26,412 bases of DNA from Acidothermaceae bacterium (GTDB taxonomy: Bacteria > Actinomycetota > Actinomycetes > Acidothermales > Acidothermaceae): positions 1 to 26,412 of the forward strand of contig JAICLV010000012.1 in the NCBI GenBank assembly GCA_025925185.1. Direction: 5' to 3'. Of the stretch, positions 1 through 6,229 are shown in pieces. The position numbers were made by a program, and so were the translations under genes. The notes beneath the pieces are model-generated. The model did not search any database. It was not told where the DNA came from and was given only the letters and a program-made list of their open reading frames with translations. Position 1 is the stretch's first letter. Each line of letters begins with the position of its first letter.

Positions 1-315
1 CACCAGCATCGTGGCGACCTGGCCGCCGATCGCGGCGAGCAGCACCGGACGTCGTCCGATGTGGTCTGACAGCGACCCGGCGACGACCAGTGAGGCGAGC
101 ACGGCGAGGGCGTAGACGCCGAAGATGAGCGTCGTCGTGATCGCGGAAAACCCCCATTCGGCTTGGTAGCGCGCGTAAAGCGGGGTCGGGGCGCTCGATC
201 CGGCGAGGAAGAAGACCACGATCGACGCCTGCAGATAGAAGGCGGCGTTCTTCGGCAGGGTCGCGCGGCCGACCGGCCTTGCGAGATCGCGGAGGGCTGG
301 TGCGTCGGCCGTCAT
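1..315 (-). CDS. MFS transporter, N-terminal part (cut by the window edge)
   Basis: The first 105 residues of a major facilitator superfamily permease are visible, and the gene continues beyond base 1. Two hydrophobic segments are seen (about residues 26-46 and 57-79). They are followed by the loop 2-3 signature GSLSDHIGRRPVLL (residues 80-93), the classic MFS motif A. The ATG at 315 is preceded by AAGGAG with a 5-nt spacer. The gene is divergent from a TetR regulator, and a palindrome lies in its leader. It is therefore probably a drug or metabolite exporter repressed by that regulator. The substrate cannot be told from this fragment. Confidence 0.9.
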   Translation of the reverse strand, partial: MTADAPALRDLARPVGRATLPKNAAFYLQASIVVFFLAGSSAPTPLYARYQAEWGFSAITTTLIFGVYALAVLASLVVAGSLSDHIGRRPVLLAAIGGQVATMLV

Positions 316-332
316 CGCTACTCCTTGCCCGA

Positions 333-348
333 CAGACAGGTCTGTCTG
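333..348. promoter_or_regulatory. TetR-type operator 1 (in the MFS leader)
   Basis: CAGACAG-GT-CTGTCTG is a perfect 7+7 inverted repeat with a 2-bp centre. It lies 18-33 nt upstream of the MFS start and downstream of the predicted MFS transcription start near 358. It shares the ACAGAC/GTCTGT half-site with operator 2. Binding here would probably act as a roadblock to MFS transcription. That a TetR protein binds it is inferred from position and symmetry. Confidence 0.7.
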
Positions 349-361
349 ATTCACTAGAGGC

Positions 362-394
362 TTGAGCGTAGACAGACCGGTCTGTTAATGTCAA
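362..394. promoter_or_regulatory. Overlapping divergent promoters of tetR and the MFS gene
   Basis: On the plus strand, TTGAGC (362-367), a 17-bp spacer and TTAATG (385-390) would start transcription close to the ATG at 398, giving a nearly leaderless tetR mRNA. On the minus strand, TTGACA (389-394), an 18-bp spacer and TACGCT (370-365) would start transcription near 358. The two promoters face opposite ways across the same bases and share operator 2 in both spacers. The hexamers are read by eye. Confidence 0.55.
372..385. promoter_or_regulatory. TetR-type operator 2 (shared by both promoters)
   Basis: ACAGACCGGTCTGT is a perfect 14-bp palindrome 12 nt upstream of the tetR start. It falls between the -35 and -10 boxes of both divergent promoters. 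One bound repressor dimer could therefore block both genes and give autoregulation. The ACCGGT core is common in operators of actinobacterial TetR proteins. Confidence 0.8.
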
Positions 395-397
395 GGC

Positions 398-1009
398 ATG
401 GAAACGAAGGCGCTAGCGGGGAGGTCGGCGCGCGACCGGTTGCTCGCCGCCGCCGACGAGCTGTTTTACGAGGAGGGCGTGCGCACGGTCGGCATCGACC
501 GGGTGATCGAGCGCGCCGGTGTCGCCAAGGCCTCGCTGTACAGCGCGTTCGGAAGCAAGGAAGCGCTGATTCAGGCGTACCTCGAGGGCCGGCACGCCCG
601 CCGTCAGCAGCGCATCACCGAAGGGCTCGCCCGGTACGCGACACCGCGGGAGAAGTTGCTGGGGGTCTTCGACGTCCTCGCCGAAATCTTTGCCGAGCCG
701 GGATTTCGTGGCTGCGCGTTCGCGAACGCGAGCGCCGAGAGTCCGAGTGGCGGCGCGGTCGAAGCGGCTTCTAACGCGTCGCGTGCGTGGACCAGATCGT
801 TGTTCGCCTCGCTCGCGCGCGACGCTGGGGTGGCGGATCCCGACGCGCTAGCCGCACAACTCGTCGTCCTCTACGACGGCGCCACCATGGGTGCTCGGAT
901 GGACCGTGATCCCGGTGCGGCGGAAGCGGCGCGAACGGTGGCCGCGGCGATCATCGCGTCGGCAATCCCACAGCCGAAGACCGGTGGGGATTCCTCGTCG
1001 GCGCGCTGA
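398..1009 (+). CDS. TetR/AcrR family transcriptional regulator
   Basis: This 203-residue protein has the normal TetR length. The N-terminal helix-turn-helix spans about residues 12-58 and includes GVRTVGIDRVIERAGVAKASLYSAFGSK split over helices 2-4, with the typical 'SLYxxFGSKEAL' ending. The rest is an all-helical ligand and dimerisation domain with no recognisable ligand signature. The ATG at 398 has only AAGG directly abutting it, and the promoter suggests a leaderless transcript. It is divergent from the MFS gene with two palindromes between them. The expected role is a local repressor of the exporter and of itself, released by an unknown ligand. Confidence 0.9.
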   Translation: METKALAGRSARDRLLAAADELFYEEGVRTVGIDRVIERAGVAKASLYSAFGSKEALIQAYLEGRHARRQQRITEGLARYATPREKLLGVFDVLAEIFAEPGFRGCAFANASAESPSGGAVEAASNASRAWTRSLFASLARDAGVADPDALAAQLVVLYDGATMGARMDRDPGAAEAARTVAAAIIASAIPQPKTGGDSSSAR

Positions 1010-1076
1010 CTCAGGTGCGAATAGCGCGGTGGGCATAGTGCGCGGGCGCCGAGTTGCCAGGCGCGTTCGCCAGCGG

Positions 1077-1150
1077 TGGCCAGGGACAGGATCGAACTGT
1101 CGACCTTCCGCTTTTCAGGCGGACGCTCGTACCGACTGAGCTACCTGGCC
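1077..1150 (-). tRNA. tRNA-Phe (GAA)
   Basis: All cloverleaf parts can be drawn on the minus strand. They are acceptor GGCCAGG/CCTGGCC, D-stem GCTC/GAGC, anticodon stem TCCGC/GCGGA with loop CTGAAAA (anticodon GAA), and T-stem GACAG/CTGTC with loop TTCGATC. The discriminator is A. It is 74 nt long, and the 3' CCA is not encoded (the genome reads CCG). It is last in a three-tRNA transcript. Confidence 0.96.
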
Positions 1151-1182
1151 GTGCGTGGGAAATGCTTCATGGGAAATGCTTG

Positions 1183-1257
1183 CGGTCCCGACGGGATTCG
1201 AACCCGCGACCTCCGCCTTGACAGGGCGGCGTGAACTCCAGGCTTCACCACGGGACC
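1183..1257 (-). tRNA. tRNA-Asp (GTC)
   Basis: The minus-strand cloverleaf has acceptor GGTCCCG/CGGGACC, D-stem GTGA/TCAC, anticodon stem CCGCC/GGCGG with loop CTGTCAA (anticodon GTC), and T-stem GCGGG/CCCGT with loop TTCGAAT (one G-T pair). The discriminator is G, as expected for Asp. Its length is 75 nt, and no CCA is encoded. It is the middle gene of the cluster, 32 nt upstream of tRNA-Phe. Confidence 0.96.
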
Positions 1258-1295
1258 AACAGGTGTGACACATCTTCGCGTTCTCGATCTTGCAG

Positions 1296-1368
1296 TGCCC
1301 CCAACGGGATTCGAACCCGTGCCGCCGCCTTGAAAGGGCGGTGTCCTGGGCCTCTAGACGATGAGGGC
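1296..1368 (-). tRNA. tRNA-Glu (TTC)
   Basis: The minus-strand cloverleaf has acceptor GCCCTCA/TGGGGGC with one T-G wobble, D-stem GTCT/GGAC, anticodon stem CCGCC/GGCGG with loop CTTTCAA (anticodon TTC), and T-stem ACGGG/CCCGT with loop TTCGAAT. The discriminator is A. It is 73 nt long. It is the first gene of the Glu-Asp-Phe cluster, an order seen in other actinomycetes. Confidence 0.96.
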
Positions 1369-1427
1369 GGCAGCCACGCTCGGTCGAGAGCCGCTGCCCC
1401 CGGCGCCTTGTCGTCGGGGACCGCCCA

Positions 1428-1457
1428 AGCATAGGGGACGCCGCGCGTCCGCGCCAA
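1428..1457 (-). promoter_or_regulatory. Candidate promoter of the tRNA cluster
   Basis: On the minus strand, TTGGCG (1457-1452), an 18-bp spacer and TATGCT (1433-1428) precede tRNA-Glu. The predicted start is near 1421, leaving a leader of about 50 nt to be processed. The hexamers fit the actinobacterial housekeeping pattern (TTGnCn / TAnnnT). They are read by eye only. Confidence 0.4.
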
Positions 1458-1471
1458 AGCGGTACCGGTTG

Positions 1472-3076
1472 TCATGGGGACGGCGACGGCACACCGGCGG
1501 ACGGCGGTGACGTCGCGCTCGACGTGCCTCCCGTCGTCCCGCTTGACGGCGCGTCGGACGGCCCGCCTGAGGGGGACGGCGAAGGTGACGGCTTCGCGAC
1601 GATGTGCCGGACGACGCTCACGGACGTCAGCCCAAGGCCGCCCAACGTGATGTCGTCGTAGGCCTGCAGCTCATGCGTCGTCCGGCTGAAGTAGAGCACC
1701 GACGCCTCAAGCGGTGTGGGCTCGTCGTGGTCGAGCGCGCGCAGCCCTGCCCCGCCGGTCGAGCCCTCGATCAACAACGTGGTGCCCTTCTTGAGATGCT
1801 CCACCGAGCGCTTGTGCAGATGGCCGGCGAGTATCAGCGGGACGAGACCGTCCAGCGGGCGGCCTTCGGCGGGGTCGTGCACGAGCGCGATGTCGATCGG
1901 CGGGGGTTGCGCGGCCGCGAGCCGTTTGGCGAACGCCTCCCCGAACGACTCGATCGACTTCGATTCGGCGTCGGTGTTGCCCGTGGTGACGTCCGGCGTG
2001 AAGCGCGGGTCGAAGGTGCCGTAGACGCGCAATCCGTCGACGGTGGCGACGTCGTCGTCGAGGACGATCGCGTTGCGCTGAGCTTTGACCGCGGCGACGG
2101 TCACGCTCGAGTCGTGGTTGCCTTTGATCCACACGTAGGGCTTGCCGAGTTCGCTGATCCCGTCGGTGATCGCGTTCTCGGCCGCGAGGCCGTGGTCGGT
2201 GAGGTCACCGGTGTCGATCACGAAGTCGACGTCGAACTGGCGCGAGATGCTGTTGATCACGCTCCACGCCTCGGGGTTGTCGTGGATGTCGGAGACGTGG
2301 AGCACCTTGATGCTGGTGTCGCCGGACGCCGTGAACGACGGCAACGTGGAGGTGACCGAATACAGCTTCGACACGTTGGTGACCAGGTGCGCCAGCTCGG
2401 TGCTGTACCTGCCGAACCGGTCGACGATGTCCTGCACGTTCCCGATCATCGTCGGCGCCCGGCTGAGCAACCCGGTGTACTTCGGTTCGGAGAGCGCCTT
2501 CGAGTTCCACGTGCCCCAGGCGATCCCGCCGCTCGCGACTGCCGCGAGACCGACCACGACCACGCCGGCGACCGCGGCGCGCCACCGCCGGGTGACCACG
2601 AAGATCAGCACCGCCGCGCCGATCAGCGCGGCGAAGACGGCCCGGACGAGCAGCTGGACCAACGCGCCGTTCACGTCGCGCGTGACGCGCTTTTCGATGC
2701 CTTTGATCTGGCTCGGGTCGTTGATCAGCCGCTGAGCCGAGGCGCTGTCGATGTCGGTGACGGTCGCGTTCAACTGCACCGGGCCGCGGTTGGTCTTCAG
2801 CTGCAGCGAGCCGAGCGGCGGGATGTTGATCGACGTGCCGCCTTGCATGGACGCCGAGGGCCGCAGCGCGAACTTGGCGTGCACCGGTCCGACGCCTTGG
2901 GTGACGCTGCCGGCAAGCGCCAGCCCGATGCCCGCGCCGATGAAGGCGAGCACGACGACCGACAGCCGCCAGCTGAGCCGCTGCAGGTCGGGGCGCTCGG
3001 CGAGGCGCCGCACCGCCGGCATCGCGATCAGCCGATGCGCGAAGCGCGGCCAGCGCTTACCCGGTTGGTCGGCCAC
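1472..3076 (-). CDS. Membrane-anchored metallophosphoesterase
   Basis: This 534-residue protein contains a calcineurin-like phosphoesterase domain with every metal-ligand motif. These are HVSDIHDN (about 260-267), IDTGDLTD (287-294), IKGNHDS (317-323), LVHDP (398-402) and AGHLHKRS (417-424). A transmembrane helix lies near residues 38-58, and two more lie near 143-163 and 168-188. An extracytoplasmic stretch sits between the first and second. Topology suggests the catalytic domain is outside the membrane, but this is inferred. The C-terminal 60 residues are a Pro/Ser/Thr/Gly-rich low-complexity tail. Substrate is unknown; related enzymes act on nucleotides, phospholipids or cell-surface phosphates. 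Confidence 0.88.
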   Translation of the reverse strand: MADQPGKRWPRFAHRLIAMPAVRRLAERPDLQRLSWRLSVVVLAFIGAGIGLALAGSVTQGVGPVHAKFALRPSASMQGGTSINIPPLGSLQLKTNRGPVQLNATVTDIDSASAQRLINDPSQIKGIEKRVTRDVNGALVQLLVRAVFAALIGAAVLIFVVTRRWRAAVAGVVVVGLAAVASGGIAWGTWNSKALSEPKYTGLLSRAPTMIGNVQDIVDRFGRYSTELAHLVTNVSKLYSVTSTLPSFTASGDTSIKVLHVSDIHDNPEAWSVINSISRQFDVDFVIDTGDLTDHGLAAENAITDGISELGKPYVWIKGNHDSSVTVAAVKAQRNAIVLDDDVATVDGLRVYGTFDPRFTPDVTTGNTDAESKSIESFGEAFAKRLAAAQPPPIDIALVHDPAEGRPLDGLVPLILAGHLHKRSVEHLKKGTTLLIEGSTGGAGLRALDHDEPTPLEASVLYFSRTTHELQAYDDITLGGLGLTSVSVVRHIVAKPSPSPSPSGGPSDAPSSGTTGGTSSATSPPSAGVPSPSP

Positions 3077-3190
3077 GGCTCGAAACTACCCGGGACCTTC
3101 GGCTGTCGGGTGATCGCGCGCCGAAACGCGCCTCGGGCGGGCCTCGCTACCTCCGGGCCCTTGGTCGGTGACCGGATCGGACTCTTTCGA

Positions 3191-4336
3191 CTACGACGAG
3201 GCCGCCGCAGAGGGAGACGCGGCGCCGCTGCCCAGTTGCTTCAGCGCGGCGTTCATCGGGCGCATGTCGACGACCGAGTCGGAAGTCAGTCGACCATCCA
3301 CGAGGATCTCTTCCTTGACGCCGAGATTGAGCATGAATGTCATTCGGTCGCTCTCGAGGCCGGTGACCGCGGCGGGCCAGAAGTCGTACTGCTTGATGAG
3401 CTGCCACGCTGCCTGCAATTCAGCGTCGCTTGGCGGCTGTTTGATCAGCTGCTTGACCGCGCTTACGAAGGTGTCTTGGCTCGCGCGCATCTCACGGCTC
3501 GCTTTCACAATGCTCGCGGTCAGGGCGGTCGCCGTCGCCTGGTTCGCGTCGAGCCACTTCGACGGGGCGGCGTAAACCTCCTTCAGGTACTTAGGCGCGG
3601 CCTCGTAAAGACTTGCGAGGATGTTCACCTGTTTGCCTGCCGCCGCCGCTTTGTCGGCCTGCGACTTGTGAATAACGGTGACCTGCACCTGCCGGGCGGC
3701 TCGCGCGCTCCCACGCTCGCCGGACGACTCTATGTCTTGGGCCTTCTTCAGATCACCCACCAGGAAGCCGGCGTTTTGCGAGACAAGGACCGCGTCCATC
3801 GCGGTGCGCGCGGCACCACCTTGCGAGTCGATGCCGACAACCGCGTTCTTGTCCTTGATGTCTTGGAGCGACTTGATATCCCCGATGCCGGCCACGACGT
3901 AGTCGTCGACGAGGCTGTACGGCACGAAGATCTTGAACGGGGAGCCCGCTGCGATGACGGAGAGGTTCGCCATCGTCGACGCGCCGACCGCGTTGACCTT
4001 GCCCGACAGCGCAGCCTGCACAGCGGTTGCGTGCGACTGGAAGACGAGGATGTCGTCCTTGCTCATGTCGAGCCCGAAGTCTTTCCCGTAGAGCAAGGGA
4101 CCCGCGATCTGAGGCAGGTAGGTAGGCAACGTCGACGACGAGATCGCAAGCTTCAGCTTGCCGACCTGGCCGCCACCGCCGCCGCCCGCGCTCGCAGTTG
4201 CCGCAGAACTTCCCGACGGCGCGCTTGATTGCGGCTTGGAGTCGCTGCTGCAAGCGTCGAGCACTCCCGCGAGCGGCAGCGTAAGTGCCGACGCGCCAGC
4301 GATCCGGAGAAACTGTCGGCGATCCATGCGATTCAT
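3191..4336 (-). CDS. ABC transporter substrate-binding lipoprotein (NMT1/SsuA-like)
   Basis: This 381-residue protein starts with a Tat-type and lipoprotein signal: RRQFLR at 6-11, a hydrophobic core, then lipobox LDAC with Cys29. It should be exported folded and lipid-anchored. The mature part has the periplasmic-binding type-2 pattern of nitrate/sulfonate/taurine or NMT1/THI5-like proteins: LKLAISSSTLPTYLPQI, then GKVNAVGAST and VGIDSQGGAA. The ATG at 4336 has AAGGAG 7 nt upstream. No permease or ATPase gene is near, so its transport partners must be elsewhere. It is divergent from the TPP-enzyme and aldehyde dehydrogenase genes and probably delivers their substrate or its precursor, which is inference from context. 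Confidence 0.82.
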   Translation of the reverse strand: MNRMDRRQFLRIAGASALTLPLAGVLDACSSDSKPQSSAPSGSSAATASAGGGGGGQVGKLKLAISSSTLPTYLPQIAGPLLYGKDFGLDMSKDDILVFQSHATAVQAALSGKVNAVGASTMANLSVIAAGSPFKIFVPYSLVDDYVVAGIGDIKSLQDIKDKNAVVGIDSQGGAARTAMDAVLVSQNAGFLVGDLKKAQDIESSGERGSARAARQVQVTVIHKSQADKAAAAGKQVNILASLYEAAPKYLKEVYAAPSKWLDANQATATALTASIVKASREMRASQDTFVSAVKQLIKQPPSDAELQAAWQLIKQYDFWPAAVTGLESDRMTFMLNLGVKEEILVDGRLTSDSVVDMRPMNAALKQLGSGAASPSAAASS

Positions 4337-4401
4337 GCGGGGGCTCCTTGGGCCGAAAGAAGGTTTCGCCGGGGCTGGGGTTGAGCGCTCTGACGTCCGA
4401 C

Positions 4402-4433
4402 CGGATACTGCATCCGATTTCGAGGCCTGTCAA
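4402..4433 (-). promoter_or_regulatory. Candidate promoter and operator of the binding-protein gene
   Basis: On the minus strand, TTGACA (4433-4428), a 17-bp spacer and CAGTAT (4410-4405) precede the binding-protein gene. The predicted start near 4398 gives a leader of about 60 nt. A perfect inverted repeat CGGAT-N5-ATCCG (4402-4416) covers the -10 box. Its CGGATAC arm recurs in the TPP-enzyme promoter on the opposite strand. Confidence 0.45.
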
Positions 4434-4466
4434 GGGATCGGCTCCGGGCGGCCGGCGACCAAGCGA

Positions 4467-4495
4467 TTGACCGTATGTCGGATACAAGATACGTT
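4467..4495 (+). promoter_or_regulatory. Candidate promoter and operator of the TPP-enzyme operon
   Basis: TTGACC (4467-4472), a 17-bp spacer and TACGTT (4490-4495) are followed by a Shine-Dalgarno at 4512-4517. Inside the spacer is the inverted repeat GTAT-N5-ATAC (4473-4485), which overlaps TGT-N5-ACA (4476-4486). A protein bound here would block RNA polymerase. The CGGATAC core (4479-4485) matches the element over the divergent promoter. The regulator is not encoded in this window. Confidence 0.45.
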
Positions 4496-4526
4496 CGCGA
4501 TACCGATTGTCGAGGAGTGTCTGCGC

Positions 4527-6224
4527 GTGCGCTACGGGTCCGACGCCATGGTCGACTGGCTCGTGGCCCTCGGTATCCGCCACGTCGCGCTGAACCCAGG
4601 GGCGACCCTGCGAGGGTTGCATGAGTCGCTCGTTCGCGACGACCGCGTTGAGACCGTGCTGGCGTTGCACGAGGAAATCGCCGTCGGCATCGCACATGGC
4701 TACTGGAAGGCCAGCGGCGAGCCCATGGCCGTATTCATCCACGACTTAGTCGGTCTTCAGCACGCTTCAATGGCGTTGTTCAACGCAACGGTCGACCGCG
4801 CCGCGATGCTCGTCGTCGGGGGCAGCGGACCGCGAGACGAATCGCAACGGCGGCCATGGCTCGACTGGGTGCACTCGTCGTCCCAACACGCCGCTTGGGC
4901 GCAAGGCGTCGTCAAGTCAGCGGGCGAAACCGCGAGTCTGGTCGGCGTCCGCGACGCGTTTGCCCGCGGCCTGCGCACCGCGGTGACAGCGCCGGCCGGG
5001 CCTGTGTTCATCTCGGTCGACACCGAACAGCAGGAGGCTCCAACACCCGACCACCTCGGCGCGATACCGCTTCTTGAGCCGTACCAGCCGACGGCCAAGT
5101 CCGAACAAGTCGCTGACGTCGCGGCGTTGCTTCGCGGTGCGCGCAATCCGGTTGTCGTGGTGGACCGGCCGGTTCGCCGCGGCCGATCGCCGCTGCTCGA
5201 CGTGGTCGAGCGCACTGGGGCGGCGGTGATCGACCTCGGCGGCGGATTCTCGTTCCCCACGTCGCACTGGGCGTACCAAACACCCGCTCGCGGCGACCTG
5301 TTGAAAGGGGCTGATCTCGTCGTCCTCGTCGAGGTACGTGATGTCGCCTGGGCCTTGAGTGACGTCGACACGGGGACACGTCGAAAGACGTGGCTACCAG
5401 ACTCGTCCGCGCGGATCGTCGCGATCGGCTGCAATGCACTGCAGGACGTGCCCGGCGTCGTGCTGGATGAACTCGTCTCGCGTGCGCGCTACATCACCGG
5501 CGACGCGACAACCTTCTTGCGTGATCTCGCCGCGTGCTCCGAGCCCGGCGATCCCACTGTGGTGACGGAGCGGCGAGACCGCTTCACCCACGCGCACAAA
5601 GTCGCGCGGACGGCGAGTCTGCAGGCTGCCAGAAATGTCGCGGACGTCGTCCCAGTGCATCCGGCGCACCTCGCGAGTGCGCTACACGCCGCCATCTGCG
5701 ACGGCCCGTGGATGCTGGCGAACGGGCTGCTGAAGGGCTGGCCGCAGCGGCTTTGGGAGTTCGGCGACAACGGCGAGTTCCTGGGCCGGTCCGGCGGCGA
5801 GGGTCTCGGCTATGGGATGCCAGCGTCCATTGGCGCCGCGATCGCTTGCCGAGACAGCGACAAGCTGGCCCTCAACCTGCAGGCGGACGGCGACCTGCTC
5901 TACACCTCCTCCGCGCTGTGGACGGCGGCCCGCCACCGCTTGCCGCTACTGACTGTGATGCACAACAACACCACGTACGGCAAAGACGAATTGCACCAGC
6001 GAGAGACCGCCCGGCTACGGGGTCGCTCGCAGGACACGACGCACATCGGGATCAGGCTCGACGACCCGTTGGTTGATTTCGCGCAGCTGGCCGCAGCCCA
6101 AGGAGTCGAGGGCATCGGGCCAGTCAGCGACCCCGCTCAATTGCCAGCCGTGTTGTCAAACGCGGCCCGCACCGTTCGCGAAGAACGCCGACCGGTTCTC
6201 GTCGACGTTCGCTGCTCGGAGTGA
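4527..6224 (+). CDS. Thiamine-diphosphate-dependent enzyme (decarboxylase/acetolactate-synthase superfamily)
   Basis: The GTG at 4527 is chosen because GAGGAG ends 9 nt upstream; the product is 565 residues, normal for this superfamily. The catalytic Glu is in LHEEIAVGIAHGYW (Glu49), matching the HE-x-A-x-x-A-x-GY pattern. The central domain (about 190-330) is the usual non-catalytic Rossmann-like domain. The cofactor motif near the C-terminus reads ADGDLLYTSSALWTA followed by MHNNTTYG, so the usual GDG starts with Ala. The metal-binding Asp and the NN pair are kept. The stop overlaps the next gene region, so it is probably co-translated with the aldehyde dehydrogenase. This pairing suggests a 2-oxo acid decarboxylase making an aldehyde, as in benzoylformate decarboxylase pathways. 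The substrate is not known. Confidence 0.85.
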   Translation: MRYGSDAMVDWLVALGIRHVALNPGATLRGLHESLVRDDRVETVLALHEEIAVGIAHGYWKASGEPMAVFIHDLVGLQHASMALFNATVDRAAMLVVGGSGPRDESQRRPWLDWVHSSSQHAAWAQGVVKSAGETASLVGVRDAFARGLRTAVTAPAGPVFISVDTEQQEAPTPDHLGAIPLLEPYQPTAKSEQVADVAALLRGARNPVVVVDRPVRRGRSPLLDVVERTGAAVIDLGGGFSFPTSHWAYQTPARGDLLKGADLVVLVEVRDVAWALSDVDTGTRRKTWLPDSSARIVAIGCNALQDVPGVVLDELVSRARYITGDATTFLRDLAACSEPGDPTVVTERRDRFTHAHKVARTASLQAARNVADVVPVHPAHLASALHAAICDGPWMLANGLLKGWPQRLWEFGDNGEFLGRSGGEGLGYGMPASIGAAIACRDSDKLALNLQADGDLLYTSSALWTAARHRLPLLTVMHNNTTYGKDELHQRETARLRGRSQDTTHIGIRLDDPLVDFAQLAAAQGVEGIGPVSDPAQLPAVLSNAARTVREERRPVLVDVRCSE

Positions 6225-6229
6225 TGAAT

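Noticed and set aside
1077..1368. Repeated GGGATTCGAACCCG-like strings
   Set aside because: These are the T-arms of neighbouring tRNA genes, not an attachment-site duplication. No integrase is nearby.
3139..3160. GGGCC/GGCCC hairpin between the binding protein and phosphoesterase
   Set aside because: A 5-bp GC stem with a 12-nt loop is expected often in this base composition, so it is not enough to call a terminator.
1604..4228. Very long open frame on the plus strand opposite the metallophosphoesterase and binding protein
   Set aside because: It is Arg/Asp/Val-rich with no domain, and lies antisense to two clearly recognisable proteins. High-GC codon bias on the other strand removes stops.
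4158..4526. N-terminal extension of the TPP enzyme frame
   Set aside because: It is open by chance, overlaps the divergent binding-protein gene, and has no homology or start signal. The Shine-Dalgarno before 4527 decides the start.
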